Source: Bacteroidota bacterium (GTDB taxonomy: Bacteria; Bacteroidota; Bacteroidia; Bacteroidales; JACABE01). From it: DNA of 64,000 nt. How positions within the stretch are numbered: position 1 is the stretch's first letter; each line of letters opens with the position of its first letter. The position numbers were made by a program, and so were the translations under genes. Below the pieces are notes generated by a model, which was not told the origin of the DNA, made no database searches, and was given only the letters and a program-made list of their open reading frames with translations. Of this stretch, positions 1 through 9,305 are shown piece by piece. The stretch spans positions 62,001 through 126,000 of the forward strand of contig JAPLDQ010000046.1 of the NCBI GenBank assembly GCA_026391675.1, read 5' to 3'.

Positions 1-1
1 A

Positions 2-613
2 ATTGATTCTGATGGTGACGGAATTCCTGATTTTCAGGATAAATGTCCAAATGTTAAAGGATTAGCTGCTTTCCAGGGTTGTCCGGATACTGATGGTGAT
101 GGAATTCAGGATTCTGAAGACAGATGCCCGAATGAAAAAGGTGACAAAGCATTAAAAGGTTGTCCTGACAGAGATAAAGACGGTGTTGCTGATATTGATG
201 ATAGGTGCCCGGATGTTCCCGGAATAAAAGAAAACAAAGGATGCCCTGAAGTAAAAACTGAAGTAAAAGAAGTATTCAAAAAAGCGCTTCAGGGGATACA
301 ATTTGCAACTGGAAAAGATGTTATTTTAAAACCATCTTACCCAATTTTAGATCAGGTTGCAAAAATTATGAAAGATAACCCATCTTATAAACTAATTATT
401 AACGGACATACTGATAATGTTGGTAAAGCTGATAAAAATAGAGAATTATCCGAAAAACGTGCAGCTTCTGTTAAAAAATATTTATTGGATAAAGGTGTTG
501 ATGATTCAAGAATGAAAGCTGCCGGATTTGGGGATACCATGCCGGTTGCAGACAATAAAACCAAAGAAGGTCAAAAGCAAAACAGACGTGTTGAGTTTGT
601 GGTCGAATTCTGA
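2..613 (+). CDS. OmpA family protein with thrombospondin type 3 repeats (5' truncated)
   Basis: Partial gene; the reading frame is open from the window edge, so the N-terminus (expected signal peptide and beta-barrel) lies outside. The visible 203 residues begin with calcium-binding type 3 thrombospondin repeats (DSDGDGIPD, DTDGDGIQD, DKDGVADIDD, each with a following Cys-Pro), then a short linker and a C-terminal OmpA peptidoglycan-binding domain from about residue 95 (FATGKDVI, NGHTDNVG, NRRVEFVV). The conserved Asp and Arg that bind diaminopimelate in this family are present. It is a paralogue of the next gene and shares its repeat-plus-OmpA layout. Likely role: outer-membrane protein anchored to peptidoglycan. 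The family is clear; any specific function is unknown. A hairpin terminator follows at 676-717. Confidence 0.93.
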   Translation: MDSDGDGIPDFQDKCPNVKGLAAFQGCPDTDGDGIQDSEDRCPNEKGDKALKGCPDRDKDGVADIDDRCPDVPGIKENKGCPEVKTEVKEVFKKALQGIQFATGKDVILKPSYPILDQVAKIMKDNPSYKLIINGHTDNVGKADKNRELSEKRAASVKKYLLDKGVDDSRMKAAGFGDTMPVADNKTKEGQKQNRRVEFVVEF

Positions 614-675
614 TAAATTCAGCATAATAATTACATAAAAAAAATTACTCGTTGTAATGACTATGAAATTAAATC

Positions 676-717
676 AGGAGTTGCAAATTAATCTTTGCAA
701 CTCCTATCTTGTTTTTT
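676..717 (+). terminator. Rho-independent terminator of the first OmpA-family gene
   Basis: A perfect 12-bp inverted repeat (AGGAGTTGCAAA at 676-687, TTTGCAACTCCT at 694-705) with a 6-base loop, followed by a T-rich run with TTTTTT at 712-717. It lies 63 bp after the stop codon. Confidence 0.8.
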
Positions 718-1009
718 AGTAAGTTTGTTTAAATTTAACAATAGAAAAATAATTTGAATAATTTGATTTCATTTTTCCAAAGGATTATACTTAACAGGAC
801 TTAATTTTTCAGGTATTGAGATTATTTATTTTATATATTCTTCTTCTTAAAATTTGTAATAATAAGTATAATAATAAAACCAGTTCTGAAAAAGTATTCA
901 AAAGGAATGATTTTTTTGAAACAAATTTATATTTTATATGTTTTAACTGAAAAAATAAAAAAATCTTAGAAAAATTAAAAAAATGTTAAAAAATAAGACT
1001 TTTTATATT

Positions 1010-1017
1010 TATCTTTG
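1010..1017 (+). promoter_or_regulatory. Bacteroidota -7 element (TATCTTTG) for the second OmpA-family gene
   Basis: TATCTTTG matches the TAnnTTTG -7 consensus of the Bacteroidota primary sigma factor and sits 33 bp before the ATG at 1051. Its final TTG is in frame with the gene and could be mistaken for a start codon; as part of the promoter it supports the downstream ATG. Confidence 0.65.
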
Positions 1018-1050
1018 CATAAAAAAATATTAACCAATAAATATCTTACT

Positions 1051-2748
1051 ATGAAGAAACTAATTATTTTTGTGCTATTAATTAATAGCTTAATAATAGC
1101 AAATGGACAAAATGCTGATAAAAAATGGTCGCTTGGCTTACTAATAGGTAAAACTGATTATAATGGCGATTTAAGAGCTAGTGCACTTGACTTAATTAAA
1201 GATATGCAAATCTTTGATAATGTTAAACTTTTCGGCGGGTTATCAATAAACCGTTATTTAAACAAATCTTTTGATTTAGGTTTTCAGGTTACTTATGGGA
1301 AAATAGCCTATACTAAAGATGCTTTTAAACTGTTTGATGGGAAAAAACTTGATGGGAATCTTTTGCTATCTTACAAATTAAATAATGGTTATATTTTTAA
1401 AACAGATGCATTTATAGCACCTTATTTAGCTGGAGGAATTGGTTTTGCTAATTTTGACAATACATCTGGTTTAACAACTTTTGATGCCTCAACCAATAAA
1501 TTTACAGGCTCACCAAAAGCTTACTCAGCCACTGAATTTATTTATACTTTGGGTGGTGGCTTGAAATTTAATTTTACATCAAGTATTGCATTGCAATTAC
1601 AGGAATTGTATAGCTTTACAAGTGATAAAATTGACATGTATGAATCTAATTCAAAAGATGGATATTTTTCTTCTTCAATTGGTTTAATTTATAGCTTTGG
1701 AAAAGCAAAAGATTCTGATGGTGACGGTGTTCCTGATAAATCAGATAAGTGTTCAAATACACCTGCCAATGTTCAGGTTGATGCTAATGGTTGCCCATTG
1801 GATTCTGATAAAGATGGTGTTGCAGATTATCTTGACAAATGTCCTAATACACCATCTGGTGTTAAAGTTGATGCATTTGGTTGTACTTTAGACTCAGACA
1901 AAGATGGTATTGCTGATAACCTTGATAAATGTCCTAACACTCCTGCTAATGTAAAAGTTGATGCTAGTGGATGTCCTGTTGATACTGATGGTGACGGCGT
2001 TCCTGATTATCAGGATAAATGTCCAAAAGAAAAAGGATTAGTTGCTTTACAAGGTTGTCCTGATTCTGATGGTGATGGTGTTCAGGATTCAGAAGACAGA
2101 TGTCCAAATGAAAAAGGCGAAATCGCATTAAAAGGTTGTCCTGATAAAGATAAAGACGGAGTTGCAGATATAGATGACAAATGTCCTGATGTACCTGGTC
2201 TGAAAGAAAACAATGGATGTCCTGCTGATACCAAGGCTAAAGTAAAAGAAGAACCTAAGGTAAAAGAAGAACCAAAAGTTAAGGAAGAACCTAAAACTAA
2301 AAAAGAACCTAAGGCTAAAAAAGAACCCAAAGCTAAAAAAGAACCTAAAGCTACTAAAGTAGTTCCTGCTACTAAAGTTGAAAAAGCTACTGTTCCTACC
2401 AAAGATGTTACTCCGGGTAAGAAAATTGAAAGTATTTATTTTGATTATGGTATAGGTGTTATCTTTGTAGGTTCTCACAAAGCTTTAGATAAAGTTGCAA
2501 AAGTTATGACAGATAATCCTTCTTACAAACTACAAATTAATGGACATGCTGATAGTGAAGGTAGTCCTAAGAAAAATCAGGAATTATCAGATAAACGTTC
2601 TACAAATGCAAAAGCTTATCTTGTTGGTAAAGGAATCGAAGAATCAAGAATAAAAACAAAAGGTTATGGTGATACTATGCCTCTTGGAGATAATACAACA
2701 GATGAAGGTAAAAAACAAAACAGACGTGATGATTTTATTATAGAATAG
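1051..2748 (+). CDS. OmpA family outer-membrane protein with TSP3 repeats and Lys/Pro-rich linker
   Basis: 565 residues from the ATG at 1051, chosen because it begins a good signal peptide (MKKLIIFVLLINSLIIANGQ) and lies behind a -7 element. Order of domains: a predicted outer-membrane beta-barrel (about 20-215), seven or so thrombospondin type 3 calcium-binding repeats (about 218-395), a charged linker built from repeats of KEEPK/KKEPK (about 397-435), and a C-terminal OmpA domain (about 455-565). Inference: it spans the outer membrane and holds peptidoglycan through a rigid calcium-binding stalk. The OmpA domain is somewhat degenerate compared with its upstream neighbour: NGHADSEG replaces NGHTDNVG and the end reads NRRDDFIIE rather than NRRVEFVV. 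A strong terminator follows. Confidence 0.92.
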   Translation: MKKLIIFVLLINSLIIANGQNADKKWSLGLLIGKTDYNGDLRASALDLIKDMQIFDNVKLFGGLSINRYLNKSFDLGFQVTYGKIAYTKDAFKLFDGKKLDGNLLLSYKLNNGYIFKTDAFIAPYLAGGIGFANFDNTSGLTTFDASTNKFTGSPKAYSATEFIYTLGGGLKFNFTSSIALQLQELYSFTSDKIDMYESNSKDGYFSSSIGLIYSFGKAKDSDGDGVPDKSDKCSNTPANVQVDANGCPLDSDKDGVADYLDKCPNTPSGVKVDAFGCTLDSDKDGIADNLDKCPNTPANVKVDASGCPVDTDGDGVPDYQDKCPKEKGLVALQGCPDSDGDGVQDSEDRCPNEKGEIALKGCPDKDKDGVADIDDKCPDVPGLKENNGCPADTKAKVKEEPKVKEEPKVKEEPKTKKEPKAKKEPKAKKEPKATKVVPATKVEKATVPTKDVTPGKKIESIYFDYGIGVIFVGSHKALDKVAKVMTDNPSYKLQINGHADSEGSPKKNQELSDKRSTNAKAYLVGKGIEESRIKTKGYGDTMPLGDNTTDEGKKQNRRDDFIIE

Positions 2749-2763
2749 TTTCTTCATATAAAT

Positions 2764-2801
2764 AAAAAAAGCTATCTCAATAACGGGATAGCTTTTTTTT
2801 T
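2764..2801 (+). terminator. Rho-independent terminator
   Basis: A-tract, stem GCTATC/GATAGC extended by A:T pairs, loop of about 10 bases, then a run of nine Ts. It is almost symmetrical and sits just after the OmpA-family stop codon. Confidence 0.85.
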
Positions 2802-2817
2802 GATTTTTTATAAATAT

Positions 2818-2830
2818 GCCATTTTGTCAT
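2818..2830. promoter_or_regulatory. TGYCATTTTGTCA-type motif upstream of the sigma-54 activator
   Basis: The sequence GCCATTTTGTCAT here shares an identical 11-mer (CATTTTGTCAT) with the region before groES (5683-5693). It sits about 72 bp before the start of the AAA+ activator gene. It may be a binding site for a common regulator, possibly the activator itself; that is inference from two copies only. Confidence 0.35.
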
Positions 2831-2901
2831 ATCTTTATTTTTATTAATTTTACATTTAAATTATAAGGTATAATTTTAAAAATTCTTTAGAACGTTTTTT
2901 T

Positions 2902-4131
2902 ATGAATATTCAGTCTATCAAACAAAGATTTGAAATTATTGGGAATTCTCCTTTACTTGATAGAGCTATTGATATTGCCTGTCAGGTTGCCCCTACTGAT
3001 ATTTCTGTGTTAATTTCAGGTGAAAGTGGTGTAGGTAAAGAAGTTTTCCCTAAGATAATTCATCATTTAAGTGCTCGAAAACATGGACCTTATATAGCAA
3101 TAAATTGTGGTGCAATACCTGAAGGTACTATAGATTCAGAATTATTTGGACATGAAAAGGGCTCATTTACTGACGCCCATGAAGCTCGTAAAGGATATTT
3201 TGAAGTGGCTAATAATGGCACAATTTTTTTAGATGAAGTAGCTGAATTACCATTATCAACTCAGGTCCGCTTATTAAGAGTGCTGGAATCCAAAGAATTT
3301 ATGAAAGTGGGCTCATCTAAAGCTGTTAAAACTAATGTTAGAGTTGTAGCTGCTACTAACGTAAATATTCAGGACGCTATTGAAAAAGGAAAATTCAGAG
3401 AAGATTTATACTATAGATTAAACTCAGTTCCTATTTCTGTTCCTTCACTCAGAGAAAGAAAGCAGGATATTGATCTGTTATTCAGAAAATTTTCTTCTGA
3501 TTTTGCTGAAAAATACCGTATGCCACCTTTAATACTTGATGAACAGGCCAAACAATATCTTATCAATTATCACTGGCAAGGAAATGTTCGTCAGTTAAAA
3601 AATATAACCGAACAAATTTCTATTATTGAAAGAGACAGAAATATTACTTTAGATACCCTTATTAAATATTTACCGGAAACAAATCAACGCGATTTACCGG
3701 TATTATTTGAAAAAGCAGACACAACCCAAGGCTTTTCAGAAAGAGAGTTACTTTATAAAGTACTTTTTGATATGAAAAAAGATATTCATGATCTGAAGAA
3801 AATTATTGCCGAAATAATGCAAAATGATAGTATTAACGACAATAATATGAAGCAGCATCCTTTTATCAATAAACACCGTCAAAATTTTGACGATTTTATT
3901 GATGAAGATAAAGATATTGAAATTCAACATATATATGAAGATAAAATCTCTCAGGAAGATGTAAAAAATGATATTGAAGAAGAAGAATTATCATTACAAA
4001 AGAAAGAAATGGATTTAATTAAAAAAGCTATTGAGAAATATAAAGGTAAAAGAAGAAAAGCAGCTGAAGAACTTGGGATTTCTGAAAGAACATTATACAG
4101 GAAATTAAAAGAATTAGGAATTAATTTATAA
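2902..4131 (+). CDS. Sigma-54 interaction domain AAA+ / Fis-type transcriptional regulator
   Basis: 409 residues. The N-terminus goes straight into a sigma-54-activator AAA+ domain without a receiver or sensor domain, as in PspF. Visible motifs: Walker A GESGVGKE (40-47), L1 loop GSFTDA (87-92), Walker B GTIFLDEV (Asp111-Glu112) and the arginine-finger segment FREDLYYRLN. The C-terminus carries a Fis-type helix-turn-helix (about 375-405, KRRKAAEELGISERTLYRKL). A charged, low-complexity stretch (about 315-365) joins the two. The L1 loop is normally GAFTGA; the second Gly is Asp here, which may weaken or alter contact with sigma-54. It starts a co-directional cluster with lptE (19 bp gap), a TPR-like gene and secG, so it is probably co-transcribed with them. 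Targets are not evident, although a shared upstream motif points to groES as a candidate. Confidence 0.9.
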   Translation: MNIQSIKQRFEIIGNSPLLDRAIDIACQVAPTDISVLISGESGVGKEVFPKIIHHLSARKHGPYIAINCGAIPEGTIDSELFGHEKGSFTDAHEARKGYFEVANNGTIFLDEVAELPLSTQVRLLRVLESKEFMKVGSSKAVKTNVRVVAATNVNIQDAIEKGKFREDLYYRLNSVPISVPSLRERKQDIDLLFRKFSSDFAEKYRMPPLILDEQAKQYLINYHWQGNVRQLKNITEQISIIERDRNITLDTLIKYLPETNQRDLPVLFEKADTTQGFSERELLYKVLFDMKKDIHDLKKIIAEIMQNDSINDNNMKQHPFINKHRQNFDDFIDEDKDIEIQHIYEDKISQEDVKNDIEEEELSLQKKEMDLIKKAIEKYKGKRRKAAEELGISERTLYRKLKELGINL

Positions 4132-4150
4132 AGTTCTAATCTCAATAAAA

Positions 4151-4657
4151 ATGAAAAAAACGATAAATCTATTGACAATCATCATGTTTGTGCTAATATT
4201 AAATGGATGTGGTGTATATTCATTCACAGGAGCATCTATTTCACCTGATGTAAAAACGATTTCAATTTTACAATTTCAAAATAATGCACCATTAGTTCAG
4301 CCTACTTTAAGCCAAACATTAACACTCGCATTACGTGATAAATTTGCAAGTCAAACTAATTTATCATTAGTAAAAAGTAATGGCGATTTAAATATTGATG
4401 GTGAAATAACAAATTATGTTGTTCAGGCGGTTGCTGTTCAGGCTAATCAGCAAGCAGCGCTTAACAGACTGTCAATTACGATTAAAGTGAAATTCACAAA
4501 TAAAAAAAATGATAAACAGGATTTCGAATCAATATTTTCAAGATACAAAGATTATAACAGTCAGTTAGACTTATCAACTGTAGAAAAAGGACTTATAGAT
4601 GAAATAAACAAGGAACTTGTAGAAGATATTTTTAACAAAGCAGTGGTAAACTGGTAA
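4151..4657 (+). CDS. lptE: LPS assembly lipoprotein LptE
   Basis: 168 residues. It has a lipoprotein signal peptide with lipobox LNGC (Cys20), followed by the GVYSFTGASI start typical of Bacteroidota LptE, in which the mature protein resembles the secretin/TolB N-terminal fold. In the Lpt pathway LptE plugs and helps fold the LptD barrel that inserts lipopolysaccharide into the outer leaflet. It begins 19 bp after the AAA+ regulator and ends 12 bp before the next gene, so they form one transcription unit. The assignment is based on the lipobox, length and the order regulator-lptE-TPR-secG, which I recall as common in this phylum. Confidence 0.85.
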   Translation: MKKTINLLTIIMFVLILNGCGVYSFTGASISPDVKTISILQFQNNAPLVQPTLSQTLTLALRDKFASQTNLSLVKSNGDLNIDGEITNYVVQAVAVQANQQAALNRLSITIKVKFTNKKNDKQDFESIFSRYKDYNSQLDLSTVEKGLIDEINKELVEDIFNKAVVNW

Positions 4658-4669
4658 TAATATTCAAGA

Positions 4670-5239
4670 ATGACAACAGAAGTTTTTATAAAATGCATAC
4701 TGTCTCCGGCAACGATAAGTGAATCAAAAATTGCTGAATTAATGAATTTAACTGAAAAATATCCATATTGTCAGAGTATTCATATCTTAAAATCATTGCC
4801 AATATCGAACAGAAACAAGAATGTGATTTCAAAATCTGCATCTATCACACCAAACTTCACATTATTTAAACAATTAATATCAGATACTCCTATCCATTCC
4901 TCTAAAAAAGAAGCGGTTGATATAAAAATTAAAGATGTCATTGTTGATGAGACTACAAATAAAAGTGAGAAAGATTTGATTATCGAAAAATTTATTAAAG
5001 GAAAACCAAAAATCACTACTCCATCACCTAATAAAGAATTCTCTACAGATATTGAAAAAAACAGTTTGACAGAAAATGATGATATTATAAGTGAAACTTT
5101 GGCACTGGTTTATGAAAAACAGGCATATTATAAAAAAGCAATAAAAATTTATGAAAAATTAAGTTTGGAAAATCCCGAAAAAAGTAGTTACTTTGCAAGC
5201 CAAATTCAAAAATTGAAAAACGCTAATAATCAACAATAA
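4670..5239 (+). CDS. Conserved hypothetical protein with C-terminal TPR-like helices
   Basis: 189 residues, no signal peptide or membrane segment. The C-terminal 45 residues ([20 protein letters not shown] onwards) look like one tetratricopeptide helix pair, a protein-interaction fold. The N-terminal 45 residues are helical with a YPYCQS motif and the centre is Lys/Ser/Thr-rich and probably disordered. It lies 12 bp after lptE and 12 bp before secG, so it belongs to the same operon. Its function is unknown; the position suggests a link with envelope biogenesis or secretion, but this is inference. Confidence 0.8.
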   Translation: MTTEVFIKCILSPATISESKIAELMNLTEKYPYCQSIHILKSLPISNRNKNVISKSASITPNFTLFKQLISDTPIHSSKKEAVDIKIKDVIVDETTNKSEKDLIIEKFIKGKPKITTPSPNKEFSTDIEKNSLTENDDIISETLALVYEKQAYYKKAIKIYEKLSLENPEKSSYFASQIQKLKNANNQQ

Positions 5240-5251
5240 AAATTAAATATA

Positions 5252-5602
5252 ATGGGACTTTATATCTTTATTTCAGTTTTAATAATTATTACATGTATTT
5301 TAATAGGTTTAATAGTTTTAGTACAAAATTCTAAAGGTGGAGGCTTAGCTTCAAATTTTGCTTCTTCAAATCAAATAATGGGCGTTAGAAAAACTGCCGA
5401 TTTTCTTGAAAAAGCTACCTGGACGCTTGCAGTAGTTTTACTGTTCTTAAGTTTAGTTTCTGTATTCTCTATTCCCCGCAGTAATCAGGAAAAATCTTTA
5501 AAAACAGAATTATCTACTGATAACGCAGCTCCTATTAATTCAGCTCAGGCACCGGGACAACAACCAAAACAACAACCTGCCGGAGGAAAACCTGCAAAAT
5601 AA
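5252..5602 (+). CDS. secG: Preprotein translocase subunit SecG
   Basis: 116 residues with the SecG layout: transmembrane segment at about 3-25, the conserved cytoplasmic loop LVQNSKGGGLASNF with its Gly-rich turn, and a second transmembrane segment at about 53-73. A Gln/Pro-rich tail of about 35 residues (GQQPKQQPAGGKP) extends beyond the core and is expected to be disordered. SecG associates with SecYE and assists protein export through the inner membrane. It is the last gene of the operon that starts at the AAA+ regulator and is followed by a hairpin terminator. Confidence 0.95.
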   Translation: MGLYIFISVLIIITCILIGLIVLVQNSKGGGLASNFASSNQIMGVRKTADFLEKATWTLAVVLLFLSLVSVFSIPRSNQEKSLKTELSTDNAAPINSAQAPGQQPKQQPAGGKPAK

Positions 5603-5624
5603 ATGAAATATTTAAAATAATTTA

Positions 5625-5660
5625 AAATGTCAGAGAATATACATTTCTGACATTTTTTTT
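5625..5660 (+). terminator. Rho-independent terminator after secG
   Basis: Ten-bp inverted repeat AAATGTCAGA (5625-5634) and TCTGACATTT (5646-5655) with an 11-base loop, ending in a T-run to about 5660. Confidence 0.85.
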
Positions 5661-5679
5661 TGAATTTAAATAGAAATGC

Positions 5680-5730
5680 TGTCATTTTGTCATTATTAAT
5701 GCTAATTTTTAAACTGGCACAAAAAATGAT
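5680..5730 (+). promoter_or_regulatory. Candidate regulatory region of groES-groEL: TGTCATTTTGTCA motif and -24-like TGGCAC
   Basis: TGTCATTTTGTCA (5680-5692) is a near-symmetric site also found, with one base change, before the AAA+ activator gene. About 21 bp further is CTGGCAC (5714-5720), a perfect sigma-54 -24 element. The matching -12 position (around 5727-5729) reads TGA rather than TGC, so the -12 G is at the right distance but its C is missing. This could be a sigma-54-type heat-shock promoter or simply a repressor site with chance similarity. It lies about 65 bp before the groES start. Confidence 0.4.
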
Positions 5731-5793
5731 AATTGAACTTCGTGAAAATTAAAAAAATAATTAAAATATTTATTAATAAATAATTATCAAATC

Positions 5794-6072
5794 ATGTCAA
5801 AAATAAACATTAAACCATTAGCAGACAGAGTTATAGTTGAACCTGCTGCTGCTGAACAAAAAACTTCAGGTGGAATTATAATTCCTGATACAGCTAAAGA
5901 AAAACCTCAGAAAGGTAAAATTGTTGCTGTTGGCAACGGTAAAAAAGATGAACCAATGACTGTTAAAGTTGGTGATAATGTTTTATATGGTAAATATGCC
6001 GGCACTGAAATTACCTTTGAAGGTAAAGAGTATCTTATCATGAAAGAATCTGACATTTACGCAATTGTTTAA
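5794..6072 (+). CDS. groS: Co-chaperonin GroES
   Basis: 92 residues, the normal size for the 10-kDa co-chaperonin. The N-terminal [12 protein letters not shown] and the mobile loop (about residues 18-32, [18 protein letters not shown]) are typical; the hydrophobic IIIP triplet binds the GroEL apical domain. GroES caps the GroEL ring and closes the folding chamber. It is followed 35 bp later by groEL in the usual operon. Confidence 0.98.
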   Translation: MSKINIKPLADRVIVEPAAAEQKTSGGIIIPDTAKEKPQKGKIVAVGNGKKDEPMTVKVGDNVLYGKYAGTEITFEGKEYLIMKESDIYAIV

Positions 6073-6092
6073 CAAATAATTTATAAACTTAA

Positions 6093-7745
<1,653 letters not shown>

Positions 7746-7840
7746 ACAGTTCATAAAGTTAAAAAGTTTATAAAGCTAAGCTTTGCTTAGTCCCGAGAGC
7801 GCAGCGATTCGGGATTATAATCAATAAACACACATAAAAA

Positions 7841-7873
7841 AATCCTGTCAAAATTTTGGCAGGATTTTTTTTG
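7841..7873. terminator. Bidirectional terminator between groEL and the ECF-sigma operon
   Basis: An almost perfect palindrome (AATCCTGTCAAAA / TTTTGGCAGGATT) flanked by an A-run on the left and a T-run on the right. It lies between convergent groEL and the minus-strand gene ending at 7898, so it can serve both. Upstream at 7780-7816 are two small inverted repeats (TAAGCTTTGCTTA; TCCCGA...TTCGGGA) of unknown role. Confidence 0.8.
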
Positions 7874-7897
7874 TTAACAAAAATTACATAAAATTAA

Positions 7898-8383
7898 TTA
7901 AAATGGACGTGGCTCATGCATTGGTGGCCTCTTATCGAAAATTAACCGTTGTTCATCATCCAAAATTTTTCTGATATCCTGATCATGACTAGCCTGAAGC
8001 TTTGCCAGTTGAATTTTAATGGCTCCTATTTCTTCAATTTGCTTTTCTATTGCTTTCATATCAGGAGATTTAACGGTTGAAATAGTTTGCAATCCGGCTT
8101 CTTTTTCTCTTACAATATTTTCCAGTGGAAATTTATTCAATGCCAGTTCAAGCTGAAGTTTTTTAATTTTTTCAGACTGTTCTTTGGTTAAATTTGGAAT
8201 ACCGGGAAGAACTGGTGGTGGCAGTGGAGGTAATGGAGGAAGATTCTTCATTTCTCCCTGCCCCTGCTGATAAGGATGATTTACTAGAGGTTGTTCTTTC
8301 ATTTTTGCATCCTGTGCAAAACTGCTTATCTGCATGCCTATCAGCATCAGTAAGATTATGCTAAAAATCTGTTTTGTTTTCAT
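7898..8383 (-). CDS. Spy/CpxP-like periplasmic protein
   Basis: 161 residues. Signal peptide MKTKQIFSIILLMLIGMQIS..AQ (about 1-24), a Pro-rich stretch (PPLPPLPPP near 50-58), then a helical region with an LTKEQ motif that resembles the LTxxQ repeats of Spy/CpxP envelope-stress chaperones. A second Pro-rich end (KRPPMHEPRP) follows. It is the last gene of a minus-strand unit: ECF sigma, small membrane protein, membrane-anchored Spy-like protein, this one. Inference: periplasmic sensor or chaperone under control of the neighbouring sigma factor. Specific ligand unknown. Confidence 0.72.
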   Translation of the reverse strand: MKTKQIFSIILLMLIGMQISSFAQDAKMKEQPLVNHPYQQGQGEMKNLPPLPPLPPPVLPGIPNLTKEQSEKIKKLQLELALNKFPLENIVREKEAGLQTISTVKSPDMKAIEKQIEEIGAIKIQLAKLQASHDQDIRKILDDEQRLIFDKRPPMHEPRPF

Positions 8384-8427
8384 TTTTGATTTAATTTATA
8401 TGTTGATTAAATTGTTTTTAATTCTAA

Positions 8428-8925
8428 TTACAGACGTGGCGGAGGTGGCTCATTTTCATGTGGGCGCCTTTCAGCTGATGCCATATCCTTTATAAAATCC
8501 TTTAATATTTTTTGTTGCACATCATTACAGATTGATTTTAACTCATTGATATGATTAAAAGTTAAAATATCTATTTTTATGGCAATTTCTCCAATTTTAT
8601 TACATATCACATTTATTTTTACTGTATCTGTTGGATTATCAAAACATTGTGAAAATAATTCCTTTTTATAATACCGCAAACTATCTGTCAAAACATTTAT
8701 TTTTATTTTCTGATTTTTCTCGGCAGTTTCAAATGCTTTGGTTTGTTTTTCATCCAATTTTAATTCATTTACAACAAAATCAGGTATAAATTTCCTGAGT
8801 TGAATTGGTTGCAATTCAGGACGGGGTGGCCTGTGTATCCATATCATTGTTAAGGTTGATATGTTTAGGATAACCAATATGATAATTGCCCAGAATGCAA
8901 GTTTCTTTTCTTTAAAATAATTCAT
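8428..8925 (-). CDS. Membrane-anchored Spy/CnrX-like envelope-stress protein
   Basis: 165 residues. One N-terminal transmembrane segment (about 9-29) after a KEKK start, then a periplasmic helical domain with a PxFVVNELKLDEKQTKAFE segment and a long coiled helix, as in heavy-metal-sensor/Spy families. The tail is Pro-rich (ENEPPPPRL). The location behind a sigma and a putative anti-sigma gene is that of the CnrX-type sensor in CnrYXH systems. Metal binding is not shown by the sequence: no obvious His/Met cluster is seen apart from two N-terminal prolines and His31. Confidence 0.68.
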   Translation of the reverse strand: MNYFKEKKLAFWAIIILVILNISTLTMIWIHRPPRPELQPIQLRKFIPDFVVNELKLDEKQTKAFETAEKNQKIKINVLTDSLRYYKKELFSQCFDNPTDTVKINVICNKIGEIAIKIDILTFNHINELKSICNDVQQKILKDFIKDMASAERRPHENEPPPPRL

Positions 8926-8942
8926 GATTCCTCCTTATCTTA

Positions 8943-9260
8943 TTAGTTTGACGAATAATAATCACTGTAATTTATCAAATTATCAGATAACTGAATTATA
9001 GCTTTATTTCGCAATTTATTGTAGTTTTCGCTGCGGACTCTATAATTATATACAATGCTGATGTTTATAGCTAATAACATGACTATCAGCACAGGTTTCA
9101 GAATATTTTTCCAGTTATAGCGTTGTTTTTCAGCATTCAGTTTTCTTTCCATATAAGCCAACTGACGTGTTTCAAAAAAAGCATCAGTCTTTACTTTTTC
9201 TAAACTATCAAGTAAATTAATACATTGATTTACTTCTTCTATGTAATTTTTTGTTTTCAT
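8943..9260 (-). CDS. Small single-span membrane protein, putative anti-sigma factor
   Basis: 105 residues. Residues 1-50 are a charged, helical cytoplasmic part; residues 54-71 form one transmembrane segment (LKPVLIVMLLAINISIVY); about 33 residues follow on the other side. There is no zinc-binding HxxxCxxC anti-sigma motif. It lies 45 bp downstream of an ECF sigma gene and 17 bp upstream of a Spy/CnrX-like gene, so an anti-sigma role is inferred from position and topology alone. Confidence 0.6.
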   Translation of the reverse strand: MKTKNYIEEVNQCINLLDSLEKVKTDAFFETRQLAYMERKLNAEKQRYNWKNILKPVLIVMLLAINISIVYNYRVRSENYNKLRNKAIIQLSDNLINYSDYYSSN

Positions 9261-9305
9261 ACTGTATTATAGTAGACGAATTTTTAAAATTTTTCCTTCC
9301 GTTTT

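Larger units (their letters stand above)
614..1050. other. Intergenic region between two OmpA-family genes
   Basis: AT-rich 437-bp stretch with no credible gene. It holds the terminator of the upstream OmpA gene (676-717) and a -7 promoter element for the downstream one (1010-1017). I see nothing else between about 720 and 1000. Confidence 0.7.

Noticed and set aside
1015-1050. In-frame TTG upstream start of the second OmpA-family gene
   Set aside because: The TTG is the last part of the -7 element TATCTTTG, and the ATG at 1051 starts a proper signal peptide. The same argument was used at 12389, 29499 and 32171.
2082-2478. Long minus-strand reading frames opposite the OmpA linker
   Set aside because: They are antisense to the KEEPK-type repeats and TSP3 repeats; their Phe/Ser/Leu-rich composition is the mirror of Lys/Glu/Asp codons. 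No start signals or homology.
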